Source of the DNA: Candidatus Latescibacterota bacterium
Lineage (GTDB): Bacteria; Latescibacterota; UBA2968
DNA length: 64,000 nucleotides
Reading direction: 5' to 3'
Assembly (NCBI GenBank): GCA_021295695.1
Contig: JAGWBW010000001.1
Location: 8,164 to 72,163, forward strand
This document shows, in pieces, positions 8,167-16,256 of this stretch (positions are counted from its first letter, which is position 1; each line of letters begins with the position of its first letter). The position numbers were made by a program, and so were the translations under genes. The notes under the pieces were generated by a model, which was not told where the DNA came from, ran no database searches, and saw only the letters and a list, made by a program, of their open reading frames with translations.

Positions 8167-9873
8167 TTAATAGGTTCGTTCTTCGGGTTCCCAGCGGGTG
8201 AGTGTTACGGGCATGTACTCGATGCGGGGGTCGCCATCGGTTTGATAGGCCAGAGAGTGTTTGAGGAAGTTTTCGTCATCGCGCTCTTCGTAGTCCGATC
8301 GCGCGTGAGAGCCTCGAGATTCGCGTCGTAAGAGGGCCGAGTGTGCGAGTCCTTCGGCGACGTCGAGCATGTAACCCAGTTCGAGGGCATTGACGAGATC
8401 GGTATTGAAGACGCGCGAGTGGTCGTCTATGCCGATATTTTCATAGCGTTCTTTGAGGGTGCGAATGGTGTCACAAGTGGTTTTGAGCGCGTCTTCTGTG
8501 CGGAAGATGCCCGCGCCTTCTTCCATGGTTTGGCGGAGATCATCGCGGATATTGGCCACGCGCTCTTTGCCGTTGTTGCCGAAGAATTGGGTTTCAATGC
8601 GTTTTTGCTCGTCTTGCGCCATTTTGACCATTGAGGCCGAATCTGCAAAGTCGGTGTCGGCTGCGTGTTGCGCGGCTACCTGGCCTGCGCGCGCGCCAAA
8701 GACGAGGCATTCGGTTAGTGAGTTGGATCCCAGGCGGTTGGCTCCATTGAGGCTGACACAAGCCGCTTCGCCTGCGGCATAAAGACCAGAGATAGGTGTT
8801 GCGCCGTGGATATCGGTATGTACGCCGCCCATGCAGTAGTGGACGACTGGACGCACGGGGATGGGTTCGATAACGGGGTCAATGCCGACGTAATTGCGGG
8901 TGAGTTCGCGCACGAAGGGCAGTTTTTCGTCGATGACCTTTTCGCCCAGGTGCCGGAGGTCGAGGTGAACGTAGCTGCCATCGGGACCTTCAAAGACATT
9001 GCCCTGGCGCTGTTCGTGAATAAAGGAGCGAGATAAGATGTCGCGCGGGCCGAGTTCCATTTTGCCGGGTACGTATTCGCTCAGGTAGCGTTCGCCTTTG
9101 CTGTTGACGAGATGACCGCCTTCGCCCCGCGAGGCTTCGGTCATTAAGATGCCCGTGCCGGGCAGGCCCGTGGGGTGGTATTGCACAAATTCGAGGTCTT
9201 TTAGAGGACAGCCAATGCGGTAGGCGAGAGCCATTCCGTCGCCGTTTTTGATGGCGGCATTGGTGGTAAATGGAAAAATTTTGCCCGCGCCACCCGTGCA
9301 TATAATGACGGATTTTGCGCTAATGGCGTGAATGTTGCCGGATCGGATGTTGAGAGCCGTGACGCCGCATACCCTGCCATCTTCGACGAGCAAAGAGGTG
9401 ACAAACCATTCGTCGTATCGGGTAATAGCGTCGTATTTGAGAGACGTTTGAAAGAGGGCGTGCAGCATGTGGAAGCCGGTTTTGTCAGCGGCATAGAGCG
9501 TGCGTTTGACACTCATGCCACCAAATGCGCGGACGCTTACTCGGCCGTCTTCGTCGCGGCTCCAGGGGCAGCCCCAGTGTTCTAACTGGATGACTTCATC
9601 GACAGCTTCTTTGACAAAGGCTTCGACCACATCCTGATCGCCGAGGTAGTCGCTGCCTTTGATGGTGTCATAAGCATGCAGATCCAGATTGTCGTCTTCG
9701 CGCATGACCGCTGCGGTGCCACCTTCAGCAGAGACGGTGTGACTTCGCATGGGATAAACTTTGGAGACTACGCCAATATCCGCACCACGATAAGTTTCAG
9801 ATGCGGCAATTGCTGCACGCAGGCCCGCACCCCCTCCACCTACTAAGAGCACGTCGTGCTTGGGGATGTTCAT
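8167..9873 (-). CDS. frdA: Fumarate reductase flavoprotein subunit A
   Basis: A 568-residue-class flavoprotein. The dinucleotide fold [14 protein letters not shown] starts near residue 9. The His of [11 protein letters not shown] is the expected site of covalent FAD attachment. Active-site and dicarboxylate-binding motifs follow: [19 protein letters not shown] and [10 protein letters not shown]. It catalyses fumarate/succinate interconversion. The start at 9873 is set by GAGGT upstream and by the family N-terminus; the open frame extends to 9981 but would cross the promoter. First gene of frdABCD with a single predicted promoter. Confidence 0.93.
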   Translation of the reverse strand: MNIPKHDVLLVGGGGAGLRAAIAASETYRGADIGVVSKVYPMRSHTVSAEGGTAAVMREDDNLDLHAYDTIKGSDYLGDQDVVEAFVKEAVDEVIQLEHWGCPWSRDEDGRVSVRAFGGMSVKRTLYAADKTGFHMLHALFQTSLKYDAITRYDEWFVTSLLVEDGRVCGVTALNIRSGNIHAISAKSVIICTGGAGKIFPFTTNAAIKNGDGMALAYRIGCPLKDLEFVQYHPTGLPGTGILMTEASRGEGGHLVNSKGERYLSEYVPGKMELGPRDILSRSFIHEQRQGNVFEGPDGSYVHLDLRHLGEKVIDEKLPFVRELTRNYVGIDPVIEPIPVRPVVHYCMGGVHTDIHGATPISGLYAAGEAACVSLNGANRLGSNSLTECLVFGARAGQVAAQHAADTDFADSASMVKMAQDEQKRIETQFFGNNGKERVANIRDDLRQTMEEGAGIFRTEDALKTTCDTIRTLKERYENIGIDDHSRVFNTDLVNALELGYMLDVAEGLAHSALLRRESRGSHARSDYEERDDENFLKHSLAYQTDGDPRIEYMPVTLTRWEPEERTY

Positions 9874-9913
9874 AAATACCTCGTTTAACTGTGATTGATA
9901 ATGAGTAGGAGTA

Positions 9914-9942
9914 ATTATAACTTGTTCTTCTTGTCTCGTCAA
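9914..9942 (-). promoter_or_regulatory. Sigma-70 promoter of frdABCD
   Basis: On the minus strand: TTGACG (9942-9937), a 17-base spacer and a perfect TATAAT (9919-9914), giving a start near 9907 and a leader of roughly 35 bases. No recognisable FNR-type palindrome was found next to it. Confidence 0.8.
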
Positions 9943-10017
9943 TTGGAAAATTGGGCTAAAGATGCGTCTCAGACGCCGCATATCTGATAAGCACAGGCGG
10001 GTATTTTTCCGGGTAGT

Positions 10018-10440
10018 CTAAATCTCTGGTTCAGCGGTACTGAGCAGGAAAATTTCGGCTTTGACCGTTACGGTATTTGTACCTGTGTTGCGAAAAACGA
10101 TGTAGTAGGTGTCACTGTCGTAAATGGGCAAGCGAAAGGTTTCCCCAGATGTTTCACCCGGACTGTAGAGCACTGTAGGCGTGCCCCCTTCTACCCAGGT
10201 TTGATACTCGGATTCGGTCATAACAGCCATCTGAATGCTGCCGTTATCAACGCTGAATTCACCCTGAAGGATGACGTTTTGCTGTATATCTGTGTCAACG
10301 GTAAAGCTAAAGTCTTCAATTGATCCGCCCGACAGATTAAATGTTTGATTGACGACGGGTTGGCCCGAATCGGCGGGGTTGTCGTCACCGCAGGCAGCGA
10401 TTGCAAATATCAGACACAAAACAGGTATAATTTTGTTCAT
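10018..10440 (-). CDS. Small secreted lipoprotein, beta-rich
   Basis: A 140-residue lipoprotein of unknown function. MNKIIPVLCLIFAIAAC is a lipoprotein signal with lipobox AIAAC, so Cys17 would be lipidated. The mature part is acidic and contains strands typical of pre-peptidase C-terminal (PPC)-like domains: FNLSGGSIEDFSFTV, then GETFRLPIYDSDTYYIVFRN. That fold assignment is tentative. AAGGAA precedes the ATG at 10440; the frame is open further upstream but without a signal peptide at that N-terminus. It lies upstream of frdA on the same strand, about 145 bases away, with the frd promoter in between. Confidence 0.65.
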   Translation of the reverse strand: MNKIIPVLCLIFAIAACGDDNPADSGQPVVNQTFNLSGGSIEDFSFTVDTDIQQNVILQGEFSVDNGSIQMAVMTESEYQTWVEGGTPTVLYSPGETSGETFRLPIYDSDTYYIVFRNTGTNTVTVKAEIFLLSTAEPEI

Positions 10441-10528
10441 GATTTTTCCTTTTCCCCGGCAAATGTAAATGGCTGTGATGTCTTGAATAAGACGTTTAGG
10501 GACAAAGCGGGGTTCCGCATACAATTGA

Positions 10529-10945
10529 TCAAGTCAGTTCGTTTTGAAAAAATTCAATGATTTCGCCGTCGGGGCCTTTGCAAAAGGCAATGCGCACCGG
10601 GGTTTTGTGGGGTTCGCTGGGTATTTCGACGTCTTTGGGTTCTACAGTGATTTGGGCACCGGCTGCTCTGGCGCGTTCGATAGCGGCGTCGCAGTCGCTG
10701 GTGCGCAATGCAAAGTGGATGATGGACCCTTCCGGTTTGGGTTCATCTGTGCCATTGGCGAAAATTTCGAGGTAATTTCCATCCCCAGTGTCGAGCATGA
10801 TGGCCCGTCTTTTGTCTTCGCCCCAGGTGATTTTTTTTTGAAATCCCATCACCTCGGTATAAAATTTTACGGATGCTTCAAAGTCGTGGGCGCGAATTGC
10901 AACGTGGTGAAAGCCCCCACCACCGATGGTTTTGTTTTGCGACAT
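10529..10945 (-). CDS. VOC-superfamily (glyoxalase/bleomycin-resistance fold) protein
   Basis: A 138-residue protein with the paired beta-alpha-beta-beta-beta modules of the vicinal oxygen chelate superfamily. Likely metal ligands are visible in order: His in FHHVAIR, Glu in YLEIFANG, His in IIHFALR and Glu in GEIIEFFQ. The family includes glyoxalase I, dioxygenases and epimerases; which reaction is catalysed here cannot be told. It is divergent from the Gfo/Idh oxidoreductase and upstream of the lipoprotein gene. Confidence 0.75.
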   Translation of the reverse strand: MSQNKTIGGGGFHHVAIRAHDFEASVKFYTEVMGFQKKITWGEDKRRAIMLDTGDGNYLEIFANGTDEPKPEGSIIHFALRTSDCDAAIERARAAGAQITVEPKDVEIPSEPHKTPVRIAFCKGPDGEIIEFFQNELT

Positions 10946-10975
10946 GACCTGCTCCTCTTTTGTGTTGATTATTGT

Positions 10976-11003
10976 TTGAATTATCGCAAAGATAGGTTAA
11001 GAT
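10976..11003 (+). promoter_or_regulatory. Possible promoter of the Gfo/Idh gene
   Basis: TTGAAT (10976-10981), 16 bases, then TAAGAT (10998-11003), 75 bases before the Gfo/Idh start. It is a reasonable but not strong sigma-70 match. Confidence 0.4.
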
Positions 11004-11077
11004 AAAAATTTTGCAAGCAGATTGATGTTGGACCATTGGCAGAATGGCGAAAACACCATTTTTATTGGAGGGATGTT

Positions 11078-12268
11078 ATGGACCGTCTCAAAATTGCACT
11101 TGTGGGTGCCGGGCGGCGCGGCGCAGGAGCGCATTTGCCCGTGATTATGCAGTTAGCAGATGTTTTTGACTTTGTCGCTATTTGCGATAAGGATGAGGAA
11201 ACAGTCCAGAGTTTGGCTGCAGAACACGGGGTAAATGCTTATACGAGTGTGCGCGACCTGGTCGATAATGAAGATATCGATGTTGCCGATGTGGTGGTGC
11301 CAGGCGTGGCGCACCATGCGATTTGCTGTTTTTTGGCGCAGGCAGGTGTGCATCAGGTTGTGGAGACACCGATTGCAATGACCCGACCGGCATCAGATAT
11401 GATGATTCGAGCTGCGCGAGATGCGGGCGTTTATCTGGAGGTTGCCGAAAATTATTATCGCGCGCCGATTGAGCGGTTGAAGAAGAAGGTGCTCGTATCA
11501 GATGTTATTGGGGAAATTGGACGGATCTATAGAATATGCCACGAGGGTGGATATCATGGGATGAGTTTGTTGCGCGTGTTGGCTGGCGGCAATCCCAGGC
11601 AGGTGATTGGGTTGAGCCATACTACGCCTGTGGTTCCACATATAGATCGCATGAAGCGACATCACGATCGGGAAAGATGGAGTTTGAGTTTTTTGGAATT
11701 TGACAATGATGTGGCTGCTCTTATGGTGTATTCCAATGTGATTCACGCGCGTTCACTCGGGCGCAAGCAGGCGGGTATGGATGAGATTGACGGGACAGCG
11801 GGCAGCATTGTAGATGGCAATGTGTATGTTGTGCCAAAGGATGAATTGGAAACAGGGGCACAGGGCGTGGCTTATGAACCCGTGCGCGTGACGGAAACGG
11901 TAAATGGGGTAAATGTGTTGCGCGAGATTCGCTATGAGTTGCCCGGCGGTGCGATTGCGTGGGAGAATCCATTTGCAAACTATGCGCTAAGTGAAGGGCA
12001 AGTGGCTGTGGCTGATGAGTTGTTGAGTATCGCCAATGCCGTTCGAGAAGATCGCGAGCCGGATTACGGTGCCGCGCTGGGTCGGTTGGATCAGGAGATG
12101 AGTCTGGCGGTGAATGCGTCAATTGAGGCCAACCGAGAGACGATTGTGTTTCCGCTGCCCGACGAGACAGAGGTTGAGCGCAATATCCATCGCAGTTTTG
12201 AAGAGCGATTTTTGTGTGCATGGGACGATGTGGAGACTCTGGTGGATGTGTTTTATCCGAGGAGTTAG
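11078..12268 (+). CDS. Gfo/Idh/MocA-family NAD(P)-dependent oxidoreductase
   Basis: A 396-residue protein. The N-terminal Rossmann domain starts with KIALVGAGRRGAGAHLPVI (GxGxxG-like), continues with ICDKDEETVQSLA and carries the family EtPiAmT strand as VVETPIAMT. A mixed alpha/beta substrate domain follows, with EVAENYYRAPIERLKK taking the place of the usual EKP/NxR region. Members oxidise or reduce sugars, inositols and their derivatives with tightly bound NAD(P); the substrate is unknown. GGAGGG six bases before the ATG at 11078 fixes the start. A DCC-family gene follows after 19 bases, so co-transcription is likely. Confidence 0.8.
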   Translation: MDRLKIALVGAGRRGAGAHLPVIMQLADVFDFVAICDKDEETVQSLAAEHGVNAYTSVRDLVDNEDIDVADVVVPGVAHHAICCFLAQAGVHQVVETPIAMTRPASDMMIRAARDAGVYLEVAENYYRAPIERLKKKVLVSDVIGEIGRIYRICHEGGYHGMSLLRVLAGGNPRQVIGLSHTTPVVPHIDRMKRHHDRERWSLSFLEFDNDVAALMVYSNVIHARSLGRKQAGMDEIDGTAGSIVDGNVYVVPKDELETGAQGVAYEPVRVTETVNGVNVLREIRYELPGGAIAWENPFANYALSEGQVAVADELLSIANAVREDREPDYGAALGRLDQEMSLAVNASIEANRETIVFPLPDETEVERNIHRSFEERFLCAWDDVETLVDVFYPRS

Positions 12269-12287
12269 GTTTTTTTCCGGAGGCGTG

Positions 12288-12710
12288 ATGGAAAAACCCA
12301 TTGTTGTATATGACGGCGAATGTCGTTTTTGTATCTGGAGTGTTCGCCGCATGAAAAAGAAGGACAAGCGCAGTCAGTTTGATTATTTGCCCAGGCAGAC
12401 GCAGGGGATTGAAGACCATTTTCCAAAGCTGGCGTCGTCGGATTTCAATACGGGTATGCGCCTGGTGGTGGGCAAAGAGGATATTTACGTGGGTGCGGAT
12501 GCCGTGTATCAAATCTATCGCAGGTTGCCACCCTTTCATCTGTTTGCATGGTTGTATCGCGTGCCGGTTTTGCATCTCGTTTTTCGGGCGGGATATGCAT
12601 TAATTGCGCGATATCGCCATCTTTCAGGTCGCGTGGCGTGCGATACGGGGACGTGCGAGTTGTCTTATGGGGAGCGTGTGGAAGGGAAAAAAGAAGATCG
12701 AACAGCTTGA
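12288..12710 (+). CDS. DCC-family thiol-disulfide oxidoreductase-like protein
   Basis: A 140-residue protein of the DUF393/DCC family, named for the DxxCxxC motif seen here as DGECRFC near residues 9-15. A helix-rich thioredoxin-like region with a long central helix (YRRLPPFHLFAWLYRVPVL) follows. Redox activity is inferred from the motif; the physiological partner is unknown. CGGAGG precedes the ATG at 12288. The last residues (KEDRTA) and stop codon lie inside a 22-base sequence repeated at the end of the next gene. Confidence 0.75.
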   Translation: MEKPIVVYDGECRFCIWSVRRMKKKDKRSQFDYLPRQTQGIEDHFPKLASSDFNTGMRLVVGKEDIYVGADAVYQIYRRLPPFHLFAWLYRVPVLHLVFRAGYALIARYRHLSGRVACDTGTCELSYGERVEGKKEDRTA

Positions 12711-12712
12711 CA
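12691..12712. repeat. Left copy of a 22-bp direct repeat
   Basis: Matches 14217-14238 at 21 of 22 positions. It covers the last codons and the stop of the DCC gene and a TTGACA hexamer, but unlike the right copy it has no -10 box 17 bases on. Confidence 0.85.
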
Positions 12713-12745
12713 GGGATTTTTGAAGCTGTCAGGAAGGAGTACCTC

Positions 12746-14236
12746 ATGTCCGCTACAGTTCAAGTCGGAAGTCGGAAGCAGCTTTTCATCGACGCGCGTT
12801 TCTTTGATCGGGCCTCCGGCGTCAACCTCCGTATGAATCCGCCTTTGCAGTCCCCCGAGCCGGTGCTCCGGGCGGATAAGCCGTGGGAGAAGCTCGGGAT
12901 TGGGGGGTACAATACGGTGATCCGGGAAGGGGATCGGCACTTCCGGCTCTGGTATGGCGCACAGATGAAATCGGGCGGTCCGCAGGAAGGAGCGGTTCGC
13001 CTCTGCTATGCAGAGTCCGAAGACGGGGTCTCCTGGCAGAAGCCGGAAATGCACCTCGTCCCGTTCCAGGGTAGCACCGCCAACAACATCGTCGCCCCGC
13101 TGGATGAGCGCCAGAGCATGCAGGGCGCGACGGTCTATATAGACGAACGCGCGCCCGCCGATTCGCGCTACCGGCTCTGGTCGAAGTACCAGCCCGGGAA
13201 TGATGAGATCGAGGCCGGTGTTCAGCCGGGGCTTTGGGCTATGCATTCACCCGACGGGATCCATTGGACGTATGATGAGGGCCAGCCGAATCCGCCCAAT
13301 CAGATGTGCGATACCCAGAATGTTTTCTTCTGGGATGACAGCCTGGATCTCTACGTCGGCTATACGCGGGTACACGAGACCCAGCGACGGGACGAGGCGG
13401 CGGAAATGAAGCTCGGAAAGCGGTACCGGTCCGTTGGCCGGATCACGTCGCCCGACTTCAAGACCTGGTCACAGCCTACGCTGATCGTCCTGGAAGGGGA
13501 TGCGCTGGACCTGGAAGCACCTCTGCCTCCCCGGTCGATGGACAGGCCGCAGGTCGATTACTACACGAACGCGGTCTATAAGCATCCCGAGGCGGATGAT
13601 GCGTACTTCATGATGCCCGCCGCTTACTACCACTGGGAAGCGTCCGATTTCCCGGCCACGATGGACGTCCAGCTCCTCACGAGCCGTGACGGGGTCATAT
13701 GGTCGCGTCAGGGAGACCGGGAGCCGTTCATCCGCCGGGGGCTGGATGGGGGGCCATCGGGTGGCATGGTGATGGCCAATGTCTGGCCCGTGCTTACCGA
13801 GACCGAGATGTGGATCTACTATTCGGGCCGGGGAAGTCGGCACAATGATGAGGTGCGTGACGGTTGGAATACCGGTCTGTTCCGGGCGATCTTGAGGCGA
13901 GACGGTTTCGTCTCGGCGGATGCGTCTCTCTCTGGCGGAGAGTTTGTGACACCGCCGCTGGCGTTCGACGGTCAGGCGCTCGAGCTGAATGTAGATTGTG
14001 GCGGGGGCGGCTGGCTGCTGGTCGAACTGCAGGACGAGGAGGGGCGCCCCGTGGAAGGCTACACGCTGAAGACGTGCGAGACGATTGTCGCCAATGCAAT
14101 TAAGGCAGGCGTGTCGTGGCAGGGGGCTGGCCGCCGGATCCCCACGGATCGGGGACCGCTGCGGCTTCGCATCGTGATGCGGTCGGCAAAGCTCTACTCG
14201 TTCCGGTTCGTGCGGGAAGAAGATCAAACAGCTTGA
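12746..14236 (+). CDS. Beta-propeller glycosidase-like protein, probably acquired
   Basis: A 496-residue protein. Repeated F/YRLWY, YAESEDGVSWQKPE, MHSPDGIHWTYDEG, SPDFKTWSQP and TSRDGVIWSRQGD strands are typical of five-bladed beta-propeller glycosidases (GH32/43/130-like), where an S-x-D-G-x-x-W strand recurs in each blade. A C-terminal beta-sandwich (residues ~405-490: LELNVDCGGGGWLLVELQDEEGRPVEG) fits this. Family and substrate are not established. AGGAAGGAG precedes the ATG at 12746; the frame is open into the previous gene. Codons are strikingly C/G-ending compared with both neighbours, and direct repeats flank the gene, so horizontal insertion is likely. Its last residues (EEDQTA) appear to be supplied by the right repeat. 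Confidence 0.7.
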   Translation: MSATVQVGSRKQLFIDARFFDRASGVNLRMNPPLQSPEPVLRADKPWEKLGIGGYNTVIREGDRHFRLWYGAQMKSGGPQEGAVRLCYAESEDGVSWQKPEMHLVPFQGSTANNIVAPLDERQSMQGATVYIDERAPADSRYRLWSKYQPGNDEIEAGVQPGLWAMHSPDGIHWTYDEGQPNPPNQMCDTQNVFFWDDSLDLYVGYTRVHETQRRDEAAEMKLGKRYRSVGRITSPDFKTWSQPTLIVLEGDALDLEAPLPPRSMDRPQVDYYTNAVYKHPEADDAYFMMPAAYYHWEASDFPATMDVQLLTSRDGVIWSRQGDREPFIRRGLDGGPSGGMVMANVWPVLTETEMWIYYSGRGSRHNDEVRDGWNTGLFRAILRRDGFVSADASLSGGEFVTPPLAFDGQALELNVDCGGGGWLLVELQDEEGRPVEGYTLKTCETIVANAIKAGVSWQGAGRRIPTDRGPLRLRIVMRSAKLYSFRFVREEDQTA

Positions 14237-14238
14237 CA
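14217..14238. repeat. Right copy of a 22-bp direct repeat
   Basis: Second copy of the sequence at 12691-12712, one mismatch. It encodes the end of the propeller gene and contains the -35 hexamer of the trpS leader promoter. Confidence 0.85.
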
Positions 14239-14261
14239 CAAGTTGTTGAAGTCGTTATTTT
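14233..14261 (+). promoter_or_regulatory. Sigma-70 promoter of the trpS leader
   Basis: TTGACA (14233-14238), a 17-base spacer, then TATTTT (14256-14261). Transcription would begin near 14268, just before the leader-peptide ribosome-binding site. The -35 overlaps the stop codon of the preceding gene. Confidence 0.7.
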
Positions 14262-14289
14262 CATCGGCGATATATCACGGGAGTTTGTT

Positions 14290-14403
14290 ATGATTATGCA
14301 CGATCACATTTTGGCTGATGCGACGCCCAATAGGGTGCTGGCTCTCCGTGTGTCCAAGACTGTCCGCGGTTGGTGGTGGCGTGCCATTGTGTGGGTTTGC
14401 TGA
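14290..14403 (+). CDS. Tryptophan-codon leader peptide of trpS
   Basis: A 37-codon ORF, MIMHDHILADATPNRVLALR followed by VSKTVRGWWWRAIVWVC. GGGAG (14279-14283) is well spaced for the ATG at 14290. Three consecutive TGG codons (14371-14379) and a fourth (14392-14394) lie just ahead of the stop at 14401. This is the organisation of Trp attenuation leader peptides such as TrpL, whose core in E. coli is KGWWRTS. A terminator follows 31 bases after the stop and tryptophanyl-tRNA synthetase lies downstream. Ribosome stalling at the Trp codons when charged tRNA-Trp is scarce would favour read-through. The peptide probably has no function beyond being translated. Inferred from layout; no homologue was searched. 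Confidence 0.75.
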   Translation: MIMHDHILADATPNRVLALRVSKTVRGWWWRAIVWVC

Positions 14404-14465
14404 CGGATTGTATTTATTTGAAAATTCTGAATTGACCGCCGTCGGCTTTTTGACGGCGGTTTTTT
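14399..14465 (+). terminator. First trpS attenuator: terminator with competing antiterminator
   Basis: Terminator: ACCGCCGTC (14435-14443), 8-base loop, GACGGCGGT (14452-14460), then a T6 run. Alternative: GCTGACGG (14399-14406, overlapping the leader stop) can pair with CCGTCGGC (14439-14446), eight pairs including one G-U, which removes the left arm of the terminator. Confidence 0.75.
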
Positions 14466-14531
14466 GTGGTAGGTATGCGATGTTTTTGATTGCAATGACA
14501 GAGCTATTTAATAGTGGCGGACGCTGGTGGT

Positions 14532-14624
14532 CGGTAGGCGCAATGGGAGATGTATGTCCACCACCGGATATTTGGCGATCTTTATTTGCAACGCGCGCTA
14601 CCGGAAGGTGGCGCGTTTTTTTTT
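14532..14624 (+). terminator. Second trpS attenuator: terminator with competing antiterminator
   Basis: Terminator: AACGCGC...ACC (14590-14602), GGAA loop, GGTGGCGCGTT (14607-14617) and a T9 run to 14624, ending 44 bases before trpS. Alternative: CGGTAGGCGC (14532-14541) can pair with GCGC (14593-14596) and CTACCG (14598-14603), ten pairs around one bulge. TGG-TGG (14525-14530) lies just upstream in an ORF with no stop before the terminator, and can also pair with CCACCA (14558-14563). Confidence 0.6.
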
Positions 14625-14668
14625 GTGAAAAATGTGGATTTTAAATAGCTATAGAAAGGATATTAGAC

Positions 14669-15667
14669 ATGAGTCGCACAATTGTTTTAACAGGTGATCG
14701 CCCAACGGGCAGAATGCATTTGGGGCATTATGTTGGGTCGTTGGAGAATCGATTTGAGATGCAGGATGAGTTTCAGTGTTTTTTTATGATTGCCGATTAT
14801 CAGGCGCTGACGACGCATCGGGATCGGACAGAGGATTTGGAGCATCACGTCAGAGAAATGGTGCTGGATTATCTGGCGGCGGGTTTTGATCCCGAAAAAA
14901 GCGTTTGTTTTTTGCAATCACAGGTGGCACAACTGGCAGAGTTGACCATGATTTTTTCCAATTTGGTGACGTTGCCGCGTTTGTTGCGGAATCCAACAGT
15001 TAAGGAGGAAATGGGTAAGATGGGGTTGGGGAATCGGGTGCCTTACGGTTTTGTGGGGTATCCGGTGTCTCAGGCGGCGGATATTTTGCTTTTTCGTCCG
15101 CGATATGTGCCGGTGGGTCCAGATCAAAAACCCCATATTGAATTGGCACAGGAAGTGGCTGCGCGATTTAATCGGATTTATGGCGAGGTGTTTCCCATTC
15201 CCGATGGCGTTTATGGCACGCGCTTGAAGGGCACGGATGGTCAGAGCAAGATGGGGAAGAGTTATGGCAATGCCATTGATTTGTCGGATAGAGAAGCGTC
15301 TGTGCGGGCAAAGGTGATGAATATGGTTACCGATCCGGGGCGGGTGCGGGCAACTGATCCGGGAGATCCCGATGTGTGTTCGGCATTTCACTATCGAGAG
15401 GTGTTCGATGAAGAGAATGTCGAGCAGGTGGCAAAGGCATGTCGCGGTGGGACGGTTGGCTGTACGACCTGTAAAGGCGCGTTGGCAGATGTGCTGAACG
15501 ATTTTATGACGCCGTTTCGGGTACGCCGCAGGGGTTTTGAAGAAAAGCCCGATTTGGTGCGCGATATTTTGAATCTGGGCGGTTCGAGGGCGCGTATTGA
15601 AGGACAACGCACGCTGGAGTATGTCAAGGAAGTGATGGGAATGGGGTATAAGTCGTTGATGGAATAA
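14669..15667 (+). CDS. trpS: Tryptophanyl-tRNA synthetase
   Basis: A 332-residue class I aminoacyl-tRNA synthetase, the usual length for bacterial TrpRS. It charges tRNA-Trp with tryptophan in the cytoplasm. The HIGH signature appears as HLGH (residues 17-20, within PTGRMHLGHYVGS) and KMSKS as KMGKS (about 194-198, within DGQSKMGKSYGNAI). Typical TrpRS segments include FMIADYQALT, PVGPDQKPHIELAQE and VGCTTCKGALAD. AAAGGA precedes the ATG. It stands alone after a 400-base leader holding a Trp-rich leader peptide and two terminators, so its expression is probably set by tryptophanyl-tRNA supply. The gene converges on the GNAT gene, five bases away, with no terminator visible. Confidence 0.95.
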   Translation: MSRTIVLTGDRPTGRMHLGHYVGSLENRFEMQDEFQCFFMIADYQALTTHRDRTEDLEHHVREMVLDYLAAGFDPEKSVCFLQSQVAQLAELTMIFSNLVTLPRLLRNPTVKEEMGKMGLGNRVPYGFVGYPVSQAADILLFRPRYVPVGPDQKPHIELAQEVAARFNRIYGEVFPIPDGVYGTRLKGTDGQSKMGKSYGNAIDLSDREASVRAKVMNMVTDPGRVRATDPGDPDVCSAFHYREVFDEENVEQVAKACRGGTVGCTTCKGALADVLNDFMTPFRVRRRGFEEKPDLVRDILNLGGSRARIEGQRTLEYVKEVMGMGYKSLME

Positions 15668-15672
15668 GGGAG

Positions 15673-16242
15673 TTATTTTTTAATTCTTAGCTTGGCGTAG
15701 ATGGCTTCCCAGCGTTCGGGGTGGCTTTCGTGGGTGTTGAGGGGCTGGAATCCTGCATCGAGGTAGGTTTTGATGGCCGATAGGCGCCAGTCATCGGTTT
15801 TGAGATGTGCTTTCTGATAGCCCAGATTTTTTAAGCGGTGGAGGACGAGGGCGTTGAGCAGGTGTCCAAGTCCTTTGCCGCGGTGGTCTGCATGCGCGGC
15901 GACCATGTGAACTTCGCCTGTTTCCGGAGATTGGTTGGGTGTTTTCCAGGCGCACGCACTGGCTATGGCGTCGTCGTTGTGGGTGATAAAAAAGAGGTTT
16001 TCAGCCTGGAAGCGGGGATCGCGGATCAATTGTGCCCGGCATTTCTCTGTTGTCCAGTTGCTACCCACATTGCCTTCCATGATGCGACACCAGGCGGCTT
16101 CGTCCCCCGAACGATAGGTGCGTGTGGCATAGCCGGTAATTTGCTGAATTTCGGGCAGGTCATTGAGGTGATCGCGAAACATTTCGAGTTGGGGCAGGTG
16201 TTCGACAGGAGGGGCGAATAGTTTTTTGAGCCAGTTGAACAT
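15673..16242 (-). CDS. GNAT-family N-acetyltransferase
   Basis: A 189-residue protein with one GNAT domain (about residues 40-175). The acetyl-CoA pyrophosphate-binding motif is seen as HADHRGKGLGHLL within the beta4-alpha3 region (EVHMVAAHADHRGKGLG); the C-terminal LSAIKTYLDAGFQPL is the typical beta6-alpha4 segment. The acceptor is unknown. The frame is open upstream to a TTG that overlaps the polA stop, but the ATG at 16242 is preferred. It follows polA by 14 bases on the same strand and may be co-transcribed with it. Confidence 0.75.
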   Translation of the reverse strand: MFNWLKKLFAPPVEHLPQLEMFRDHLNDLPEIQQITGYATRTYRSGDEAAWCRIMEGNVGSNWTTEKCRAQLIRDPRFQAENLFFITHNDDAIASACAWKTPNQSPETGEVHMVAAHADHRGKGLGHLLNALVLHRLKNLGYQKAHLKTDDWRLSAIKTYLDAGFQPLNTHESHPERWEAIYAKLRIKK

Positions 16243-16256
16243 GTGTTTTCCATTTT

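Noticed and set aside
9890-9920. Possible Fur box before frdA
   Set aside because: Only a loose match to the inverted GATAAT pattern; not enough to call.
11721-12575. 284-codon minus-strand ORF
   Set aside because: Shadow of the Gfo/Idh and DCC genes; low-complexity His/Pro-rich translation typical of an antisense frame.
13469-14239. 256-codon minus-strand ORF
   Set aside because: Antisense of the C/G-rich propeller gene, where antisense frames stay open because of base composition.
14318-14644. 108-codon ORF across both trpS terminators
   Set aside because: It reads through the attenuator hairpins and overlaps the Trp leader peptide in another frame. Only its TGG-TGG stretch may matter, as part of the leader.
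14464-14669. T-box riboswitch ahead of trpS
   Set aside because: The conserved T-box sequence (GGTGG-NACC-GCG) is not present; only GGTGGCGCG occurs, inside the terminator.
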